A stretch of DNA of 64,000 bases, from positions 62,001 to 126,000 of the forward strand of contig NZ_JXBW01000003.1 in NCBI RefSeq assembly GCF_001447355.1. Reading direction: 5' to 3'. Positions 34,221-43,801 of the stretch are shown here, one piece after another (position 1 is the stretch's first letter; every line of letters begins with the position of its first letter). A program made the position numbers and the translations under genes. The notes beneath the pieces were generated by a model. The model worked only from the letters and a program-made list of their open reading frames with translations, ran no database searches and was not told the DNA's origin. The stretch comes from Alicyclobacillus tolerans (GTDB lineage Bacteria; Bacillota; Bacilli; Alicyclobacillales; Alicyclobacillaceae).

Positions 34221-34460
34221 TCAGTTCCCAGACCGCCGCTCGATCCGCCGCCAGCCCCGTCGTTTGTAGATCGCTTCTGTGTGCGGATCGACAAATGTGA
34301 CGACGACGCGCGGCGGCCGTGGACGTACCTTTTGACCGCGCAGAAAGCGCCACACCAACGAGCCAATGTATAAGATTTGGGTAGCGCGTGAACCGCGCCA
34401 AAGCGTATACAACATGGAAAACGTCCGAAACAGACGAAACACGGTTCGGATGGTTTGCAC
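34221..34460 (-). CDS. Small basic protein downstream of thiI, unknown
   Basis: 79-aa ORF from GTG 34460, which has GGAGG 9 bases upstream (alternative GTG 34517 right after the thiI stop). The product is very basic and starts VQTIRTVFRLFRTF. A moderately hydrophobic central stretch (about 22-36, ILYIGSLVWRF) leads to a tail with VVVTFVDPHTEAIYKRRGW. I do not recognise it. Position immediately after thiI suggests co-transcription. Confidence 0.45.
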   Translation of the reverse strand: MQTIRTVFRLFRTFSMLYTLWRGSRATQILYIGSLVWRFLRGQKVRPRPPRVVVTFVDPHTEAIYKRRGWRRIERRSGN

Positions 34461-34517
34461 TCCACCGCCACCTCCGCTTGTAGCGTGTCCGATCCGCCGA
34501 CCATCCATCCCCCGCAC

Positions 34518-35684
34518 TTATGCCCCAATCATTTTGCATTCCCGCGAATCGAGCGCCGCTGCCACTAAGTTTTCGACGTCCAAACGCTCCTCAGCGCGAT
34601 CCACTTCGTCTAGTTTGGGATTGGTTTTCGGACGCCTTGGCGCGAACAACGAACAGCAATCATCGAACGGCTGTACAGAAGTCTCGTATGTTCCAATCCG
34701 TTTGGCAACATCGATGATATCCAGCTTATCCTCTGTCGCCAAAGGCCGAATGACGGTGAGTGTGGTCGCCGCGTCGACCGCGTTGAGCGCCGACAAGGTT
34801 TGACTCGCCACCTGACCCAGACTGTCGCCGGTGATGAGTGCACCAGCGCGACATTCCGCAGCCAATTTGGTCGCAATGCGGAACATCATCCGACGCAGAA
34901 GCACGGTTCGCAAACTTTCTGGACAATGTTTACGAATCTCCGCCTGAATCTCGGTGACCGAAATAAGATGTAAAGGCAGCCGACCTCCCCACTTCGCAAG
35001 GATGCCTACCAAATCCTCGACTTTTCGCTGCGCTCGCTCACTCGTGAATGGAAAGCTGTGATAGTGTACCAGATCGAGTGACAACCCCCGCTTCATCGCC
35101 TTCCAGACAGCGACAGGGCTGTCGATGCCACCGGACAACAGCGCGATCGCGCGACCGCTCATACCGATTGGAAATCCGCCAAGCCCTGGCACGCGCCGCG
35201 GATACACATAGGCCTGCGCCTTGCGGACGTCTACTTCCAGCACCAGGTCTGGCTGATGGACATCGACGCGAGTGTCCGGTAGAGCCCGCAGGACCGATGC
35301 GCCCACTTCACGCGCAATGGCAGGGCTGTCGAGCGGAAACTGCTTGTTGCCGCGCCGTGCCTCGACCTTAAATGCCCCTTTGCCCGCCAACTCGTGCTTG
35401 ACGACCTGGATAGCCGTCTCGCAGATCGCTTTCATGTCAAGCGGCGCAACCGCGACAGGAGAAAACGAGGATATGCCAAACACGCGCTGTAATTTTTGCA
35501 ATGCCGGTTCGACCGGAGCCCCATTGAGTTCGACGACGATGCGCGTATGAATGCGACCCACGCGCACCTGCGGCCATTCGGCCAACGCCTGGCGCACGTT
35601 GCGCTCAAGAATCTGCTCCATATCAGAGCGATTGGCACCTTTTGTCGTCAATTCTCCGTAACGTATCAAGATGTGATTGTACAT
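34518..35684 (-). CDS. thiI: tRNA 4-thiouridine synthetase ThiI
   Basis: 388 aa. N-terminal ferredoxin-like segment starting MYNHILIRYGELTTKG, THUMP domain (about 60-165) and PP-loop ATPase domain with IALLSGGIDSPVAVW, which adenylates U8 of tRNA before sulfur transfer. There is no rhodanese domain, the short form seen in Bacilli, where a dedicated cysteine desulfurase (NifZ) supplies persulfide directly; that gene is 9 bp upstream. Conserved late segment LITGDSLGQVASQTLSAL is present. Confidence 0.96.
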   Translation of the reverse strand: MYNHILIRYGELTTKGANRSDMEQILERNVRQALAEWPQVRVGRIHTRIVVELNGAPVEPALQKLQRVFGISSFSPVAVAPLDMKAICETAIQVVKHELAGKGAFKVEARRGNKQFPLDSPAIAREVGASVLRALPDTRVDVHQPDLVLEVDVRKAQAYVYPRRVPGLGGFPIGMSGRAIALLSGGIDSPVAVWKAMKRGLSLDLVHYHSFPFTSERAQRKVEDLVGILAKWGGRLPLHLISVTEIQAEIRKHCPESLRTVLLRRMMFRIATKLAAECRAGALITGDSLGQVASQTLSALNAVDAATTLTVIRPLATEDKLDIIDVAKRIGTYETSVQPFDDCCSLFAPRRPKTNPKLDEVDRAEERLDVENLVAAALDSRECKMIGA

Positions 35685-35693
35685 CTATGTCCT

Positions 35694-36854
35694 CTACCGC
35701 CTTCCCATCATGCCAAGTAACCACTGCGTGCGTTCCTCCACCACGGCCAATGCGCGTTCGAGATCTGCCCGCGATGTACGCGGATGCCATGAAAAGCGCA
35801 CGGCACCCTCCGCGACACGCTTGTCCACGCCCATCGCCGTCAACACGTGACTTGGCTGGCGAGATCGCTTACCGCTGGAACAAGCACTGCCGGCCGAGAC
35901 GTATAGCCCTTTTTCCTCCAATGCATGGACGATGATTTCGCCCCTAAGCCCGGGCAATGCCGCGTAAACGATGTAGGGCGAGGGGTTTCGCGGCGACAAC
36001 ACGACCCAATGCCCAATCTGATTCAGGCGATTGACGAACCATTGCCTGTGTGTCAGTGCATTTTGTCTTGCAGCCTCCATGTCCTTTACCGCTTCCCGCG
36101 CTGCTTCGGCAAAACTGATGGCACCTAGCACGTTTTCCGTGCCAGAGCGCAAGCCAAACTCCTGACCGCCCCCCACGACGTGCGGCAACAGGCGCACGCC
36201 CTGGCGGACGTACAGCGCACCCACACCCTTGAGCCCGCCGACCTTGTGCCCGGACGCAGTATAGAGGTGGATATTGTTATGGCGCACAAGTGACACGGGA
36301 ATCTTCCCTAAGGCCTGTGTTCCATCGACGTGAAAACGGACTTTCGGCCATGCCGAGAGCTTGTCCGCCAACGCCTCGACAGGAAAGATGGCGCCAGTCT
36401 CATTGTTGACATGCATGACCGAAACGAAGGATGTATCGGGGCGCACAGCCGAGAGCACGTCGTCGACTTCAATATCGCCCTGTTCGTTGGGACGCACGTA
36501 AGTAACCTCAAACCCGCGCTCCTTGAGCCTGCCAAATGCCTCGCGAACTGCCGGGTGTTCGACGGCCGTGGTCACGACGTGGCTCCCTCGGTTGTGCAAC
36601 AGTTCTACACTTCCAAAAATAGCTAAATTATTGGCCTCTGTGCCGCCGCCGGTAAAAACGATGTCCCCATGCTCTGCTCCCAATGCCTCTCGCAGGGTCG
36701 TGCGCGCTTTACTCAATAGCGCTTCAGCTTCCATCCCGATCCGGTGTAACGACGAGGGGTTGCCAAATACATCGATCCACTCGTGTAGCCTTGCGCGCAC
36801 CACAGGCGACAACGGCGCTGTTGCCGCATAATCGAAGTAGAGCACATCTTCCAA
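35694..36854 (-). CDS. nifZ: Cysteine desulfurase (NifZ-type, for ThiI)
   Basis: 386-aa class V PLP enzyme. It starts LYFDYAATAPLSPVVRARL, with the PLP lysine in ASGHKVGGLKGVGALYV, the TEANNLAIFG segment and the flexible-loop catalytic Cys in YVSAGSACSSGKRSRQ. It pairs with thiI as in B. subtilis. TTG 36854 has GGGGGGAT upstream and lies just beyond the clpP terminator, which overlaps the longer open frame (to 36890), so the downstream start is favoured. Confidence 0.93.
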   Translation of the reverse strand: MEDVLYFDYAATAPLSPVVRARLHEWIDVFGNPSSLHRIGMEAEALLSKARTTLREALGAEHGDIVFTGGGTEANNLAIFGSVELLHNRGSHVVTTAVEHPAVREAFGRLKERGFEVTYVRPNEQGDIEVDDVLSAVRPDTSFVSVMHVNNETGAIFPVEALADKLSAWPKVRFHVDGTQALGKIPVSLVRHNNIHLYTASGHKVGGLKGVGALYVRQGVRLLPHVVGGGQEFGLRSGTENVLGAISFAEAAREAVKDMEAARQNALTHRQWFVNRLNQIGHWVVLSPRNPSPYIVYAALPGLRGEIIVHALEEKGLYVSAGSACSSGKRSRQPSHVLTAMGVDKRVAEGAVRFSWHPRTSRADLERALAVVEERTQWLLGMMGRR

Positions 36855-36870
36855 ATAAATCCCCCCAATG

Positions 36871-36900
36871 AAAAGACCGAGGCGCATCACGCACCTCGGT
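36871..36900 (-). terminator. Rho-independent terminator after clpP
   Basis: Minus strand ACCGAGG-TGCGTGATGCG-CCTCGGT with extra pairing in the loop (TGC/GCG), followed by CTTTTC. It lies between clpP and nifZ. Confidence 0.72.
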
Positions 36901-36919
36901 ACTTGGCACAGAACCGCGA

Positions 36920-37498
36920 TTACCGATAAATGACCTCGTCGATCAGGCCGTACGCCTTCGCTTCTTCGGCTGACATAAAGTTATCGCGATCCGTATCCTG
37001 TGCGACGCGTTCTAAAGGCTGTCCTGAGCGCTCGGCAAGGATCTTATTCAAACGTTCGCGCGTCTTTAAAATGTGGCGCGCGTGAATTTCGATATCAGAC
37101 GCTTGCCCGCGTGCTCCGCCCAGCGGCTGGTGAATCATGACTTCCGAATTGGGTAGCGCAAATCGCTTTCCTTTTGCACCCGCGGTCAAAAGCACCGCAC
37201 CCATACTCGCCGCCATACCGATACACATCGTGCTGACGTCTGGTTTGATATGCTGCATCGTATCATAAATCGCAAGGCCGGCCGAGACCGAGCCACCTGG
37301 GCTGTTTATGTACATCTGGATGTCCTTATCCGGGTCGTCGGCGGCTAAAAACAAAAGCTGAGCGACAACTGCGTTCGCCACATCGTCGTCAATGGCAGTG
37401 CCCAAAAAGATGATCCGATCCTTCAGCAAGCGCGAGTAAATGTCATAACTGCGCTCGCCACGCGAGGTCTGTTCCACTACATATGGAATTAAACTCAT
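36920..37498 (-). CDS. clpP: ATP-dependent Clp protease proteolytic subunit ClpP
   Basis: 192-aa serine protease. It starts [20 protein letters not shown]; catalytic Ser in [13 protein letters not shown], His in [12 protein letters not shown] and Asp in [13 protein letters not shown]. The oligomer axial loop and [16 protein letters not shown] are intact. ATG 37498 has GAGGAGG upstream; the open frame to 37558 is not ClpP-like. ClpP works with ClpX, ClpC or ClpE, none of which is adjacent. Confidence 0.97.
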   Translation of the reverse strand: MSLIPYVVEQTSRGERSYDIYSRLLKDRIIFLGTAIDDDVANAVVAQLLFLAADDPDKDIQMYINSPGGSVSAGLAIYDTMQHIKPDVSTMCIGMAASMGAVLLTAGAKGKRFALPNSEVMIHQPLGGARGQASDIEIHARHILKTRERLNKILAERSGQPLERVAQDTDRDNFMSAEEAKAYGLIDEVIYR

Positions 37499-37680
37499 AC
37501 CCCAAGCCTCCTCTTCATCACACCTCTTACAATACCCATGATGTACGAAAAACGCCATTTAGTCAAGGATAGTCAAAGTCAATTCGATTTGAAAAAAACA
37601 TGTGATCTGCCTGTGCGTGAGCATGGGCTTTCGCTGGCTTGCGGATACTGTGCATGACTGACCACAAAGGAGGCGATAGC

Positions 37681-38082
37681 GTGCAAGCAAACTTGTCTAT
37701 GGCGGATCGCTACTTCCGGCTGGCGACGGGTGTCATCAGCATTGCCAGCGCTGCTCGCGGCAGGCGCCAATCACCGCTCGCCAAAGCCTTTTTGATGGGA
37801 TATGGCGCGATGAAGGTTGCCGAAGGCGTCACTGGCTGGTGCCCCATTCGCTCGGCAGCACAAGCATTATTGAATCCTCAGCAACAAACCACACAAGTGC
37901 AGCAAGGCAAGCAGGGACAAGCGGCATCAAGTCAACAGACAAAATCGGCCCAACCGTCTTCTGCCAACGCAAAGCAGCGCGATGAAGTAAAGAAGAAAGG
38001 TCAAGAGCGCGACCATTTGCCCGAAGAAGTCGTTGCGTTTTTGATGGATCGCGATGACGATTACCCCTCGACGCAGCACTGA
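37681..38082 (+). CDS. DUF2892-like membrane-domain protein
   Basis: 133 aa. The N-terminal 65 residues resemble the YgaP/DUF2892 inner-membrane domain: ANLSMADRYFRLATGVISI, then AFLMGYGAMKVAEGVTGWCP. The C-terminal half is hydrophilic and rich in Gln/Lys/Ser with a charged end (HLPEEVVAFLMDRDDD). Starts at GTG 37681 after AAAGGAGGCGAT. The domain is of unknown function and is often found alone or with rhodaneses; none is adjacent here. Confidence 0.75.
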   Translation: MQANLSMADRYFRLATGVISIASAARGRRQSPLAKAFLMGYGAMKVAEGVTGWCPIRSAAQALLNPQQQTTQVQQGKQGQAASSQQTKSAQPSSANAKQRDEVKKKGQERDHLPEEVVAFLMDRDDDYPSTQH

Positions 38083-38095
38083 GGATCAATCATGT

Positions 38096-38129
38096 GAAAA
38101 ACAGCCATCCGCATTGGATGGCTGTTTTT
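38096..38129. terminator. Bidirectional hairpin terminator
   Basis: AAAAACAGCCATCC-GCAT-GGATGGCTGTTTTT type perfect stem with A and T tails on both sides, between the convergent genes ending at 38082 (+) and 38158 (-). It can end transcripts from both. Confidence 0.85.
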
Positions 38130-38157
38130 CATACTTCGCATAAAAGATGGTCGATGC

Positions 38158-38364
38158 CTAATGGCGAACAAGCGAGCGGCTCGCCGCGCCCGTGGTTTGC
38201 GAACGAAAACGCACGCCGTATTTCCCATTGCGCGAACGGTAAACCTCAACTTCCGTGGGCTGCGCCGTGCGTCGAATGCGTTCGTCGGCTTCGACCCACA
38301 TCACCGCACAGTACGCTTCGAACTTACTGTCGTACAAACCCGCGAAATACACCCACTCGTTCAT
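38158..38364 (-). CDS. Small conserved-looking protein, unknown
   Basis: 68-aa ORF starting MNEWVYFAGLYDSKFEAYCA at ATG 38364 with GGGGGGAT 6 bases upstream (frame open to 38412). It looks like a real small globular protein, with aromatic-rich start and VEVYRSRNGKYGVRFR. No family recognised. It shares a bidirectional terminator with the upstream convergent gene. Confidence 0.5.
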   Translation of the reverse strand: MNEWVYFAGLYDSKFEAYCAVMWVEADERIRRTAQPTEVEVYRSRNGKYGVRFRSQTTGAASRSLVRH

Positions 38365-38639
38365 CGGCCCATCCCCCCACGGATAGTATGTCGTCGACAC
38401 GGTGCGCGACACAGGGAAAGCATGTGTGACCTGGGAATTTGGCGTTTGTCACGTTTCCTTTAGACCGCTCTTCTGCTACAATATTTGCACCACTTTCGGT
38501 GGTCACAAGCGAGCCGCACGGACTAGCGCCGTTTTTCCAATTGTAAAGCTGCCGCTTCGTCTACAGGGTGCGCGAAGGCATGTCACCAGGCGTATGATCG
38601 GTCAGAACAGCAAACTCCGCCAAAAGGAGTGAACACTCG

Positions 38640-39128
38640 ATGATGACAAAAGACGATATCTTGATTTTGAAAACCAAACTTCTCCCTGCAGGGGCTGAAG
38701 CAGTCATCGATTTTCTCGCTGCTCGTAACGGCCAACTTGAAGCAACCAACATCGTGCTGGAGAACGTGCCACTGCTCATCATCGGCCGCCATGGGATGAT
38801 TGCTCGTCTTCCTATTAACGGGCGCATTAAGAAAGTGAGCCAGGCAGAAGAAATCCTGCCAGCGTTGCAGTCATTTTTCGCCAACACATCGTCCAGCGAG
38901 AAGCTGTACGTTTTTGTGAATCTACCAGACCTACCCATTCCGCCAGAAGTACAGCAAGTGTTGTCCGAGGTGGAAGCACGAGCACTTCGGCGCGAACGAA
39001 TTCGCATGCAGATTGATCAAGCGCTGGATCGGCGTGATCGAGTCGCCTTTGAGATCGCAGTCAAAGAACTTGAAGAGATTGATCGCGAGGAAGAGTCGGC
39101 TCTCTGGCGTACGCGCCGACTTCCGTAA
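38640..39128 (+). CDS. IDEAL-domain protein
   Basis: 162 aa. N-terminal domain unrecognised (MMTKDDILILKTKLLPAGAE, VPLLIIGRHGMIARLPING). The C-terminal about 40 residues fit the IDEAL motif: RIRMQIDQALDRRDRVAFE then VKELEEI. IDEAL domains occur in small Firmicute proteins and may act in protein interaction. ATG 38640 follows AAAAGGAGTG. It is 53 bp upstream of the YlbF-family gene, likely an operon. Confidence 0.7.
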   Translation: MMTKDDILILKTKLLPAGAEAVIDFLAARNGQLEATNIVLENVPLLIIGRHGMIARLPINGRIKKVSQAEEILPALQSFFANTSSSEKLYVFVNLPDLPIPPEVQQVLSEVEARALRRERIRMQIDQALDRRDRVAFEIAVKELEEIDREEESALWRTRRLP

Positions 39129-39181
39129 CCCCTGGTATGAGTCTGATGCGCACGGGTTAGGCTGACAGGGGGTGATGGGCC

Positions 39182-39538
39182 TTGGATAGAAACCAACTGC
39201 TTGTGCAAGCGAGCGAATTGGCTGACTTGATTGCCGAATCGGACGAGGCCGCAGCATATCGCGAGGCGCAGGCTCGTCTTTCCGCAAACCGCGAGGCCTC
39301 CGCCTTGTTGCGGCAGTTTCGCGACCTGCGCGAACAGATTGGCGAATTTCAGGCCCGCAAAGTGCCACCATTGCACTATCGGCATCTACTCGAAAAGGCG
39401 GATGCCCTGCTGTCCGAGCTCAACCGCATCCCTGATGTCCAATCGTTCGAAGCGGCCGAAAGACAGTTGAATGATCTGCTTGACGCCGTCACCAGCCGCC
39501 TTGCTGCCGCCATCGCAGCACCTCCGCAAAACATGTAG
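39182..39538 (+). CDS. YlbF/YmcA family protein
   Basis: 118-aa all-helical protein of the YlbF/YmcA (Com_YlbF) family: ASELADLIAESDEAAAYREA, LLRQFRDLREQIGEFQARK and a C-terminal helix pair. In B. subtilis YlbF, YmcA and YaaT form a Y-complex affecting RNase Y, Spo0A phosphorylation and competence. Starts at TTG 39182 with AGGGGGTGAT upstream. Confidence 0.82.
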   Translation: MDRNQLLVQASELADLIAESDEAAAYREAQARLSANREASALLRQFRDLREQIGEFQARKVPPLHYRHLLEKADALLSELNRIPDVQSFEAAERQLNDLLDAVTSRLAAAIAAPPQNM

Positions 39539-39659
39539 CGCGTCGGATTGTTTTGCGGTATGTTTCAACGATGATTCGTTGACACTCGTACCATATGGTG
39601 TTATGTTTTTCAGGCATGGCACCAGCCAAATTTTGATATCGGATAGGAATGAGCTTGCG

Positions 39660-39956
39660 ATGGCGGATGAACATTTGCATGATCACGATCACGACGATGA
39701 AATCATCGTACTCGAAGACGAAAACGGACAGGAACATCAATTTGTCCTCGGCGAAGTGTTGACCGTCGATGAAAAGGACTATGCCGTTCTGTTGCCGATT
39801 GATGAGGAAATGGAAGAAGGCGTCATTTTCCGAATTGATGGCGAAGATGGAGATCAAATGGTCCTGGCCGAGATCGATGATGACGAAGAATGGCAACGTG
39901 TAGTGGACGCCTATAACGACGATCTGTTCGACGACTCAGAAGACGACGAAGCCTGA
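39660..39956 (+). CDS. DUF1292 (YrzB-type) acidic protein
   Basis: 98-aa highly acidic protein. It starts MADEHLHDHDHDDEIIVLED and contains the DUF1292 core YAVLLPIDEEMEEGVIFRID with a very acidic tail. The function is unknown; in Bacilli yrzB accompanies yrzL and yrrK. ATG 39660 has a weak AGGAATGAG. Followed by a strong terminator. Confidence 0.85.
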   Translation: MADEHLHDHDHDDEIIVLEDENGQEHQFVLGEVLTVDEKDYAVLLPIDEEMEEGVIFRIDGEDGDQMVLAEIDDDEEWQRVVDAYNDDLFDDSEDDEA

Positions 39957-39977
39957 TTGTCACCTCATTCGTAATGT

Positions 39978-40020
39978 GGCTGCTCGCTGGCGCACAAGTT
40001 GCGCAAAGAGCAGCCTTTTT
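39978..40020 (+). terminator. Rho-independent terminator after the DUF1292 gene
   Basis: GGCTGCTC and GAGCAGCC arms, with a nested GCGCA/TGCGC hairpin inside, followed by TTTTT on the plus strand. Confidence 0.85.
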
Positions 40021-40100
40021 GCTGGAACCATCCCTGCGTCAGCAATCATATTGCAGAATCGCCCACATATAGTGTTTACCACCACACTCACCCTCACTGA

Positions 40101-40129
40101 TTGTTTTCTCAGACAACTTATTCTATGAT
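40101..40129 (+). promoter_or_regulatory. Candidate sigma-A promoter of acsA
   Basis: TTGTTT (40101-40106), 17-base spacer, TATGAT (40124-40129), 66 bases before the acsA ATG. The -10 matches five of six and the -35 three of six consensus bases. A ribosome-binding AAAGGAG follows at the right place. Confidence 0.5.
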
Positions 40130-40194
40130 AATAACAACCAATTGAACTTGTCGTTATCGTCATATGATGCGACTGGTCGAAAGGAGCCGACATA

Positions 40195-42147
40195 ATGAGT
40201 CCAAAAGAACAACTCGATACATTGTTGCACGAATCCCGGACCTTCTCTCCTGCGGAATCGTTTCGTCAGCAGGCAAATTTTCAGGATGAAGGGATTTATG
40301 AGTCCGCCCTGCAGGATCCAGAGGCATTTTGGTCGGCGCAGGCTCAAGAGCTCACTTGGTTTGAAGATTTTGAAAGCGTTTGCAATTGGGAGCCGCCGCA
40401 CGCCCAATGGTTTATCGGCGGAAAACTGAATGCCGCATACAACTGCGTGGACCGTCACACCTTGACACATCGCAAGAACAAAGCCGCCATCATCTGGGAA
40501 GGCGAGCCTGGTGACAGTCGTGTACTCACTTACGATATGTTGCGTCGTGAGGTCGACAAAGCCGCGTACGCGTTGCGCGAACTGGGTGTACAAAAAGGTG
40601 ATCGCGTCACCATCTATTTGCCGATGGTACCTGAACTGCCGATCTCGATGCTCGCGTGTGCCAAGATCGGGGCCATTCACTCGGTGGTATTTGGGGGATT
40701 TTCCGCGCAAGCTCTGCGCGATCGGATCATCGACGCGGACAGCAAACTCCTCATCACGGCAGATGCCGGTTGGCGACGTGGTAAAATCGTGCCTTTAAAG
40801 GCAAACGCCGATGAAGCCGTGGTCGACACCCCAATCGAGAAAGTCATCGTCGTTGAGCGCGTGGGTGCAGAGGCCGGCATTACGCTACACGAGGGCCGCG
40901 ACGTCCGTTGGCAAGATCTCATGGCGAGTGCCCCCACTTCCCCATATCCAGCAGAGCCGATGGACTCGGAAGACTATCTGTTTTTGCTGTATACGTCAGG
41001 AACGACGGGAAAGCCGAAAGGCATTGTTCACTCGACGGCTGGATATTTGACAGGTGTCAACACATCCATGCGCACTGTATTCGATCTCAAAGACAACGAC
41101 GTCTTCTTCTGCACGGCGGATATTGGTTGGATCACTGGCCACACGTATCTCGTGTACGGACCACTGTCAGCCGGTGGCACCGTTGTCATGTACGAAGGTT
41201 CTCCCGACTTTCCGGATCGCGATAGGTATTGGGAAATTGCCGAAAAGTACGGCGCGACCATTCTCTATACCGCACCGACATCCATCCGCATGTTCATGAA
41301 GTGGGGCTCGCAGTATGTCGAAAAGCACGATTTAAGCTCGCTTCGCCTGCTTGGGACCGTGGGTGAACCCATCAATCCAGAGGCATGGATGTGGTACCAC
41401 AAGTACGTGGGCCAAGAGCGCTGCCCCATTGTCGACACGTGGTGGCAAACCGAAACAGGTTGCGCCATGATCGCACCACTGCCAGGCTTAATCACGACGA
41501 AGCCTGGTTCCGCCACCAGGCCCGTTCCCGGGATCGCAGTCGATATTGTCGACGAGGATGGCAACTCGGTTCCCCCTGGCCATGGTGGGTATCTGGTCAT
41601 CACCAAGCCCTGGCCATCGATGCTCCGCACGGTCTGGGGTGACGACGAACGCTTCCGCAACACGTACTTTGGCAAATTCGAAGGTATCTATCTGCCAGGC
41701 GACGGTGCCCACCTCGACGAAGACGGGTACATTTGGATTCTTGGACGCATCGACGACGTCATCAACGTGTCGGGACACCGCATTGGCACCGCCGAAGTGG
41801 AAAGCGCTCTCGTCGCGCATCCGGCAGTCGCCGAAGCGGCCGTCATTGGCCGCTCACATGAAGTGAAAGGCCAGGCCATCACCGCGTTTGTCACCCTGCG
41901 CGAAGGCATCGCGTCGTCCGACGATCTCGTCACTGAATTAAAACAGCACGTCGTCGAACGAATTGGCGCGATGGCCCGGCCTGAAGAGATTCTGTTTACA
42001 GCAGAATTGCCCAAAACACGCAGTGGCAAAATCATGCGCCGCCTGTTGCGCGACATCGGCGAAGGGCGGGTCATTGGCGACACGACGACGTTGGCCGATC
42101 CAAGCGTTGTGGAAGCGCTGAAAGCGCAATACAAGGATCAGGACTGA
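40195..42147 (+). CDS. acsA: Acetyl-CoA synthetase
   Basis: 650-aa AMP-forming ligase converting acetate, ATP and CoA to acetyl-CoA. The phosphate loop is [15 protein letters not shown], the adenylate segment is [13 protein letters not shown], and the hinge plus lysine-acetylation region is [15 protein letters not shown]. The N-terminal [17 protein letters not shown] is the Acs-type motif. Full family length. It is followed 97 bp later by an acetate carrier, giving an acetate-scavenging pair. Confidence 0.97.
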   Translation: MSPKEQLDTLLHESRTFSPAESFRQQANFQDEGIYESALQDPEAFWSAQAQELTWFEDFESVCNWEPPHAQWFIGGKLNAAYNCVDRHTLTHRKNKAAIIWEGEPGDSRVLTYDMLRREVDKAAYALRELGVQKGDRVTIYLPMVPELPISMLACAKIGAIHSVVFGGFSAQALRDRIIDADSKLLITADAGWRRGKIVPLKANADEAVVDTPIEKVIVVERVGAEAGITLHEGRDVRWQDLMASAPTSPYPAEPMDSEDYLFLLYTSGTTGKPKGIVHSTAGYLTGVNTSMRTVFDLKDNDVFFCTADIGWITGHTYLVYGPLSAGGTVVMYEGSPDFPDRDRYWEIAEKYGATILYTAPTSIRMFMKWGSQYVEKHDLSSLRLLGTVGEPINPEAWMWYHKYVGQERCPIVDTWWQTETGCAMIAPLPGLITTKPGSATRPVPGIAVDIVDEDGNSVPPGHGGYLVITKPWPSMLRTVWGDDERFRNTYFGKFEGIYLPGDGAHLDEDGYIWILGRIDDVINVSGHRIGTAEVESALVAHPAVAEAAVIGRSHEVKGQAITAFVTLREGIASSDDLVTELKQHVVERIGAMARPEEILFTAELPKTRSGKIMRRLLRDIGEGRVIGDTTTLADPSVVEALKAQYKDQD

Positions 42148-42244
42148 CGCAAGGGAGGTGATGTCCACAACCTGAACTTCGACGATTGTACCGGAATGTC
42201 GTTGTCGCACCACTCGCGACATTGGGAAAGAAGGTGGATTTGCC

Positions 42245-42799
42245 ATGGCAGAACAAACAAAAATCGCCGATCCCGGTCCGCTTGGGCTGGCCGGATTCGG
42301 TATTACAACATGCATTCTTAGTCTGATCAATGCGGGCGTCGTCAGTACAGGTGCTCTGGGTGTCGTCCTTGGTTTGGCTCTTGCCTACGGCGGCGGTGCT
42401 CAGTTTATCGCCGGCATGTGGGAATTTCGCAAAGGAAACACGTTTGGAGCTACAGCCTTTTCATCGTACGGTGCCTTCTGGATTGCGTTCTATTTTATCG
42501 AGAAGGCGGCACCCCCGGCCGGGTTGGGCGTTTTTCTGTTGTTCTTTGGCATCCTGACTTTATTCCTTTGGATTGGCACATTCTATCTCAATCGGGCTTT
42601 GTTCTTCGTCTTTTTGACGCTGTGGCTCGCCTTCTTCTTGCTAGCATTTCACGGCTTTGGCGTGATGGGCAGTCAACCGGGCGGATGGGTTGGCCTGATC
42701 TGTGGCCTCACGGCCTTGTACACCTCATTTGCAACGGTGATTAACGCCACCGCAGGCAAGACCATTCTGCCACTCGGTCGCCCTGTTGCACGTAGCTAA
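42245..42799 (+). CDS. Acetate/succinate transporter, GPR1/FUN34/YaaH (SatP) family
   Basis: 184-aa membrane protein with six hydrophobic spans. The family signature is present near the N-terminus (DPGPLGLAGFGITTCILSL, variant of NPAPLGL), with FIAGMWEFRKGNTFGATAFS in the second loop. SatP members are acetate channels/carriers (family knowledge). ATG 42245 follows GAAAGAAGGTGG. Placement after acsA supports acetate uptake. Confidence 0.92.
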   Translation: MAEQTKIADPGPLGLAGFGITTCILSLINAGVVSTGALGVVLGLALAYGGGAQFIAGMWEFRKGNTFGATAFSSYGAFWIAFYFIEKAAPPAGLGVFLLFFGILTLFLWIGTFYLNRALFFVFLTLWLAFFLLAFHGFGVMGSQPGGWVGLICGLTALYTSFATVINATAGKTILPLGRPVARS

Positions 42800-42818
42800 C
42801 TTTGTTCTCTATTCGTGT

Positions 42819-42856
42819 AAAAAAGGACCGCCCACCAAATAGGGCGGTCCTTTTTT
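42819..42856. terminator. Bidirectional terminator between satP-like gene and the sugar-acid operon
   Basis: AAAAAAGGACCGCCC and GGGCGGTCCTTTTTT arms (15 bp, perfect) with an 8-base loop. It has A and T tails for both directions, between convergent genes ending at 42799 (+) and 42873 (-). Confidence 0.92.
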
Positions 42857-42872
42857 ACGAACACAATCGACT

Positions 42873-43790
42873 TTAAACGCCAGCCTCCATGGCGACCGCA
42901 CGCGTACCCTGCGCTGAAATCGGATTGACCAATTGTCCTATGGCTTGAATTTCAATGGCAACAACATCTCCTGGTTGCAAGGTGAATTCATCCGGCGGCA
43001 CGATTCCAGTCCCGGTCATCAACGCGGTGCCATCAAGAATGGGATTATCGCGCAAGAGATAGGAGACAAGTTCAGAAAGCGGACGTCGCAGTTGTGTCAA
43101 AGCGACGTTTCCCAAGAACACCGTGTCTCCAGCGCGTTCGATCCGCATCTCAATCTCCCATGCCAGCGGATCGACAGCGGGATCGCACCACACGAGCGCA
43201 GGTCCCAACGAACAGCTCGCCGCAAAAATCTTCGCCTGCGGCAAATACAACGGATTTTCACCTTCAATATCGCGCGAGCTCAGGTCATTGCCAATCGTGT
43301 AGCCAATGATATCGCCTTGGCTGGAAATAATGACACTCAATTCAGGCTCAGGCACCATCCACGCGGAGTCCGAGCGCAACTTTAAGGATTGACCAGGCGG
43401 GACCAGGCGCTCGGCTGTGGCCTTGAAAAACAATTCGGGGCGTGTCGCGGTATAGACGCGGTCGTACACGCTGTCTTGCAGCTGTGTCTCGGCGTTGCGA
43501 GCGACTCGGCTTCGCTCATAGGTGACGCCGCTTGCCCAAACTTCAGGTGCCAGCACTGGAGGCAAAAGACGACCTTCGCCAGTGAGATTTCGATAGGATA
43601 ACGAGTCCCCAACGCATAACCGCTCCTCAACCGAGCGCATGTCCAGCTGCAATGCCCGTAGCGCTTGCCACATGGGCACAGGATCTGTCCACGACGCAAC
43701 CTTGTCCGTAACGCTATAGACATCGTCGCCGACCACAATGCCAAGATGAACGGAACCGTCTACCGGATGCATGTAACGGATAGTCTTCAT
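42873..43790 (-). CDS. FAH-family 2-keto-3-deoxy-pentonate dehydratase (probable)
   Basis: 305-aa fumarylacetoacetate-hydrolase-fold enzyme. Metal ligands lie in MVPEPELSVIISSQG (ExE) and YTIGNDLSSRDIEGENPLYLP; FFKATAERLVPPG and the end TLQPGDVVAIEI also fit. Neighbours argue for dehydration of 2-keto-3-deoxy-D-pentonate to 2,5-dioxopentanoate, as in KdaD-like enzymes: the next gene upstream is an aldehyde dehydrogenase and the next a pentonate-type dehydratase. ATG 43790 has GGAGGGA. Last gene of the operon. Confidence 0.82.
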   Translation of the reverse strand: MKTIRYMHPVDGSVHLGIVVGDDVYSVTDKVASWTDPVPMWQALRALQLDMRSVEERLCVGDSLSYRNLTGEGRLLPPVLAPEVWASGVTYERSRVARNAETQLQDSVYDRVYTATRPELFFKATAERLVPPGQSLKLRSDSAWMVPEPELSVIISSQGDIIGYTIGNDLSSRDIEGENPLYLPQAKIFAASCSLGPALVWCDPAVDPLAWEIEMRIERAGDTVFLGNVALTQLRRPLSELVSYLLRDNPILDGTALMTGTGIVPPDEFTLQPGDVVAIEIQAIGQLVNPISAQGTRAVAMEAGV

Positions 43791-43801
43791 CCCATTCCCT
43801 C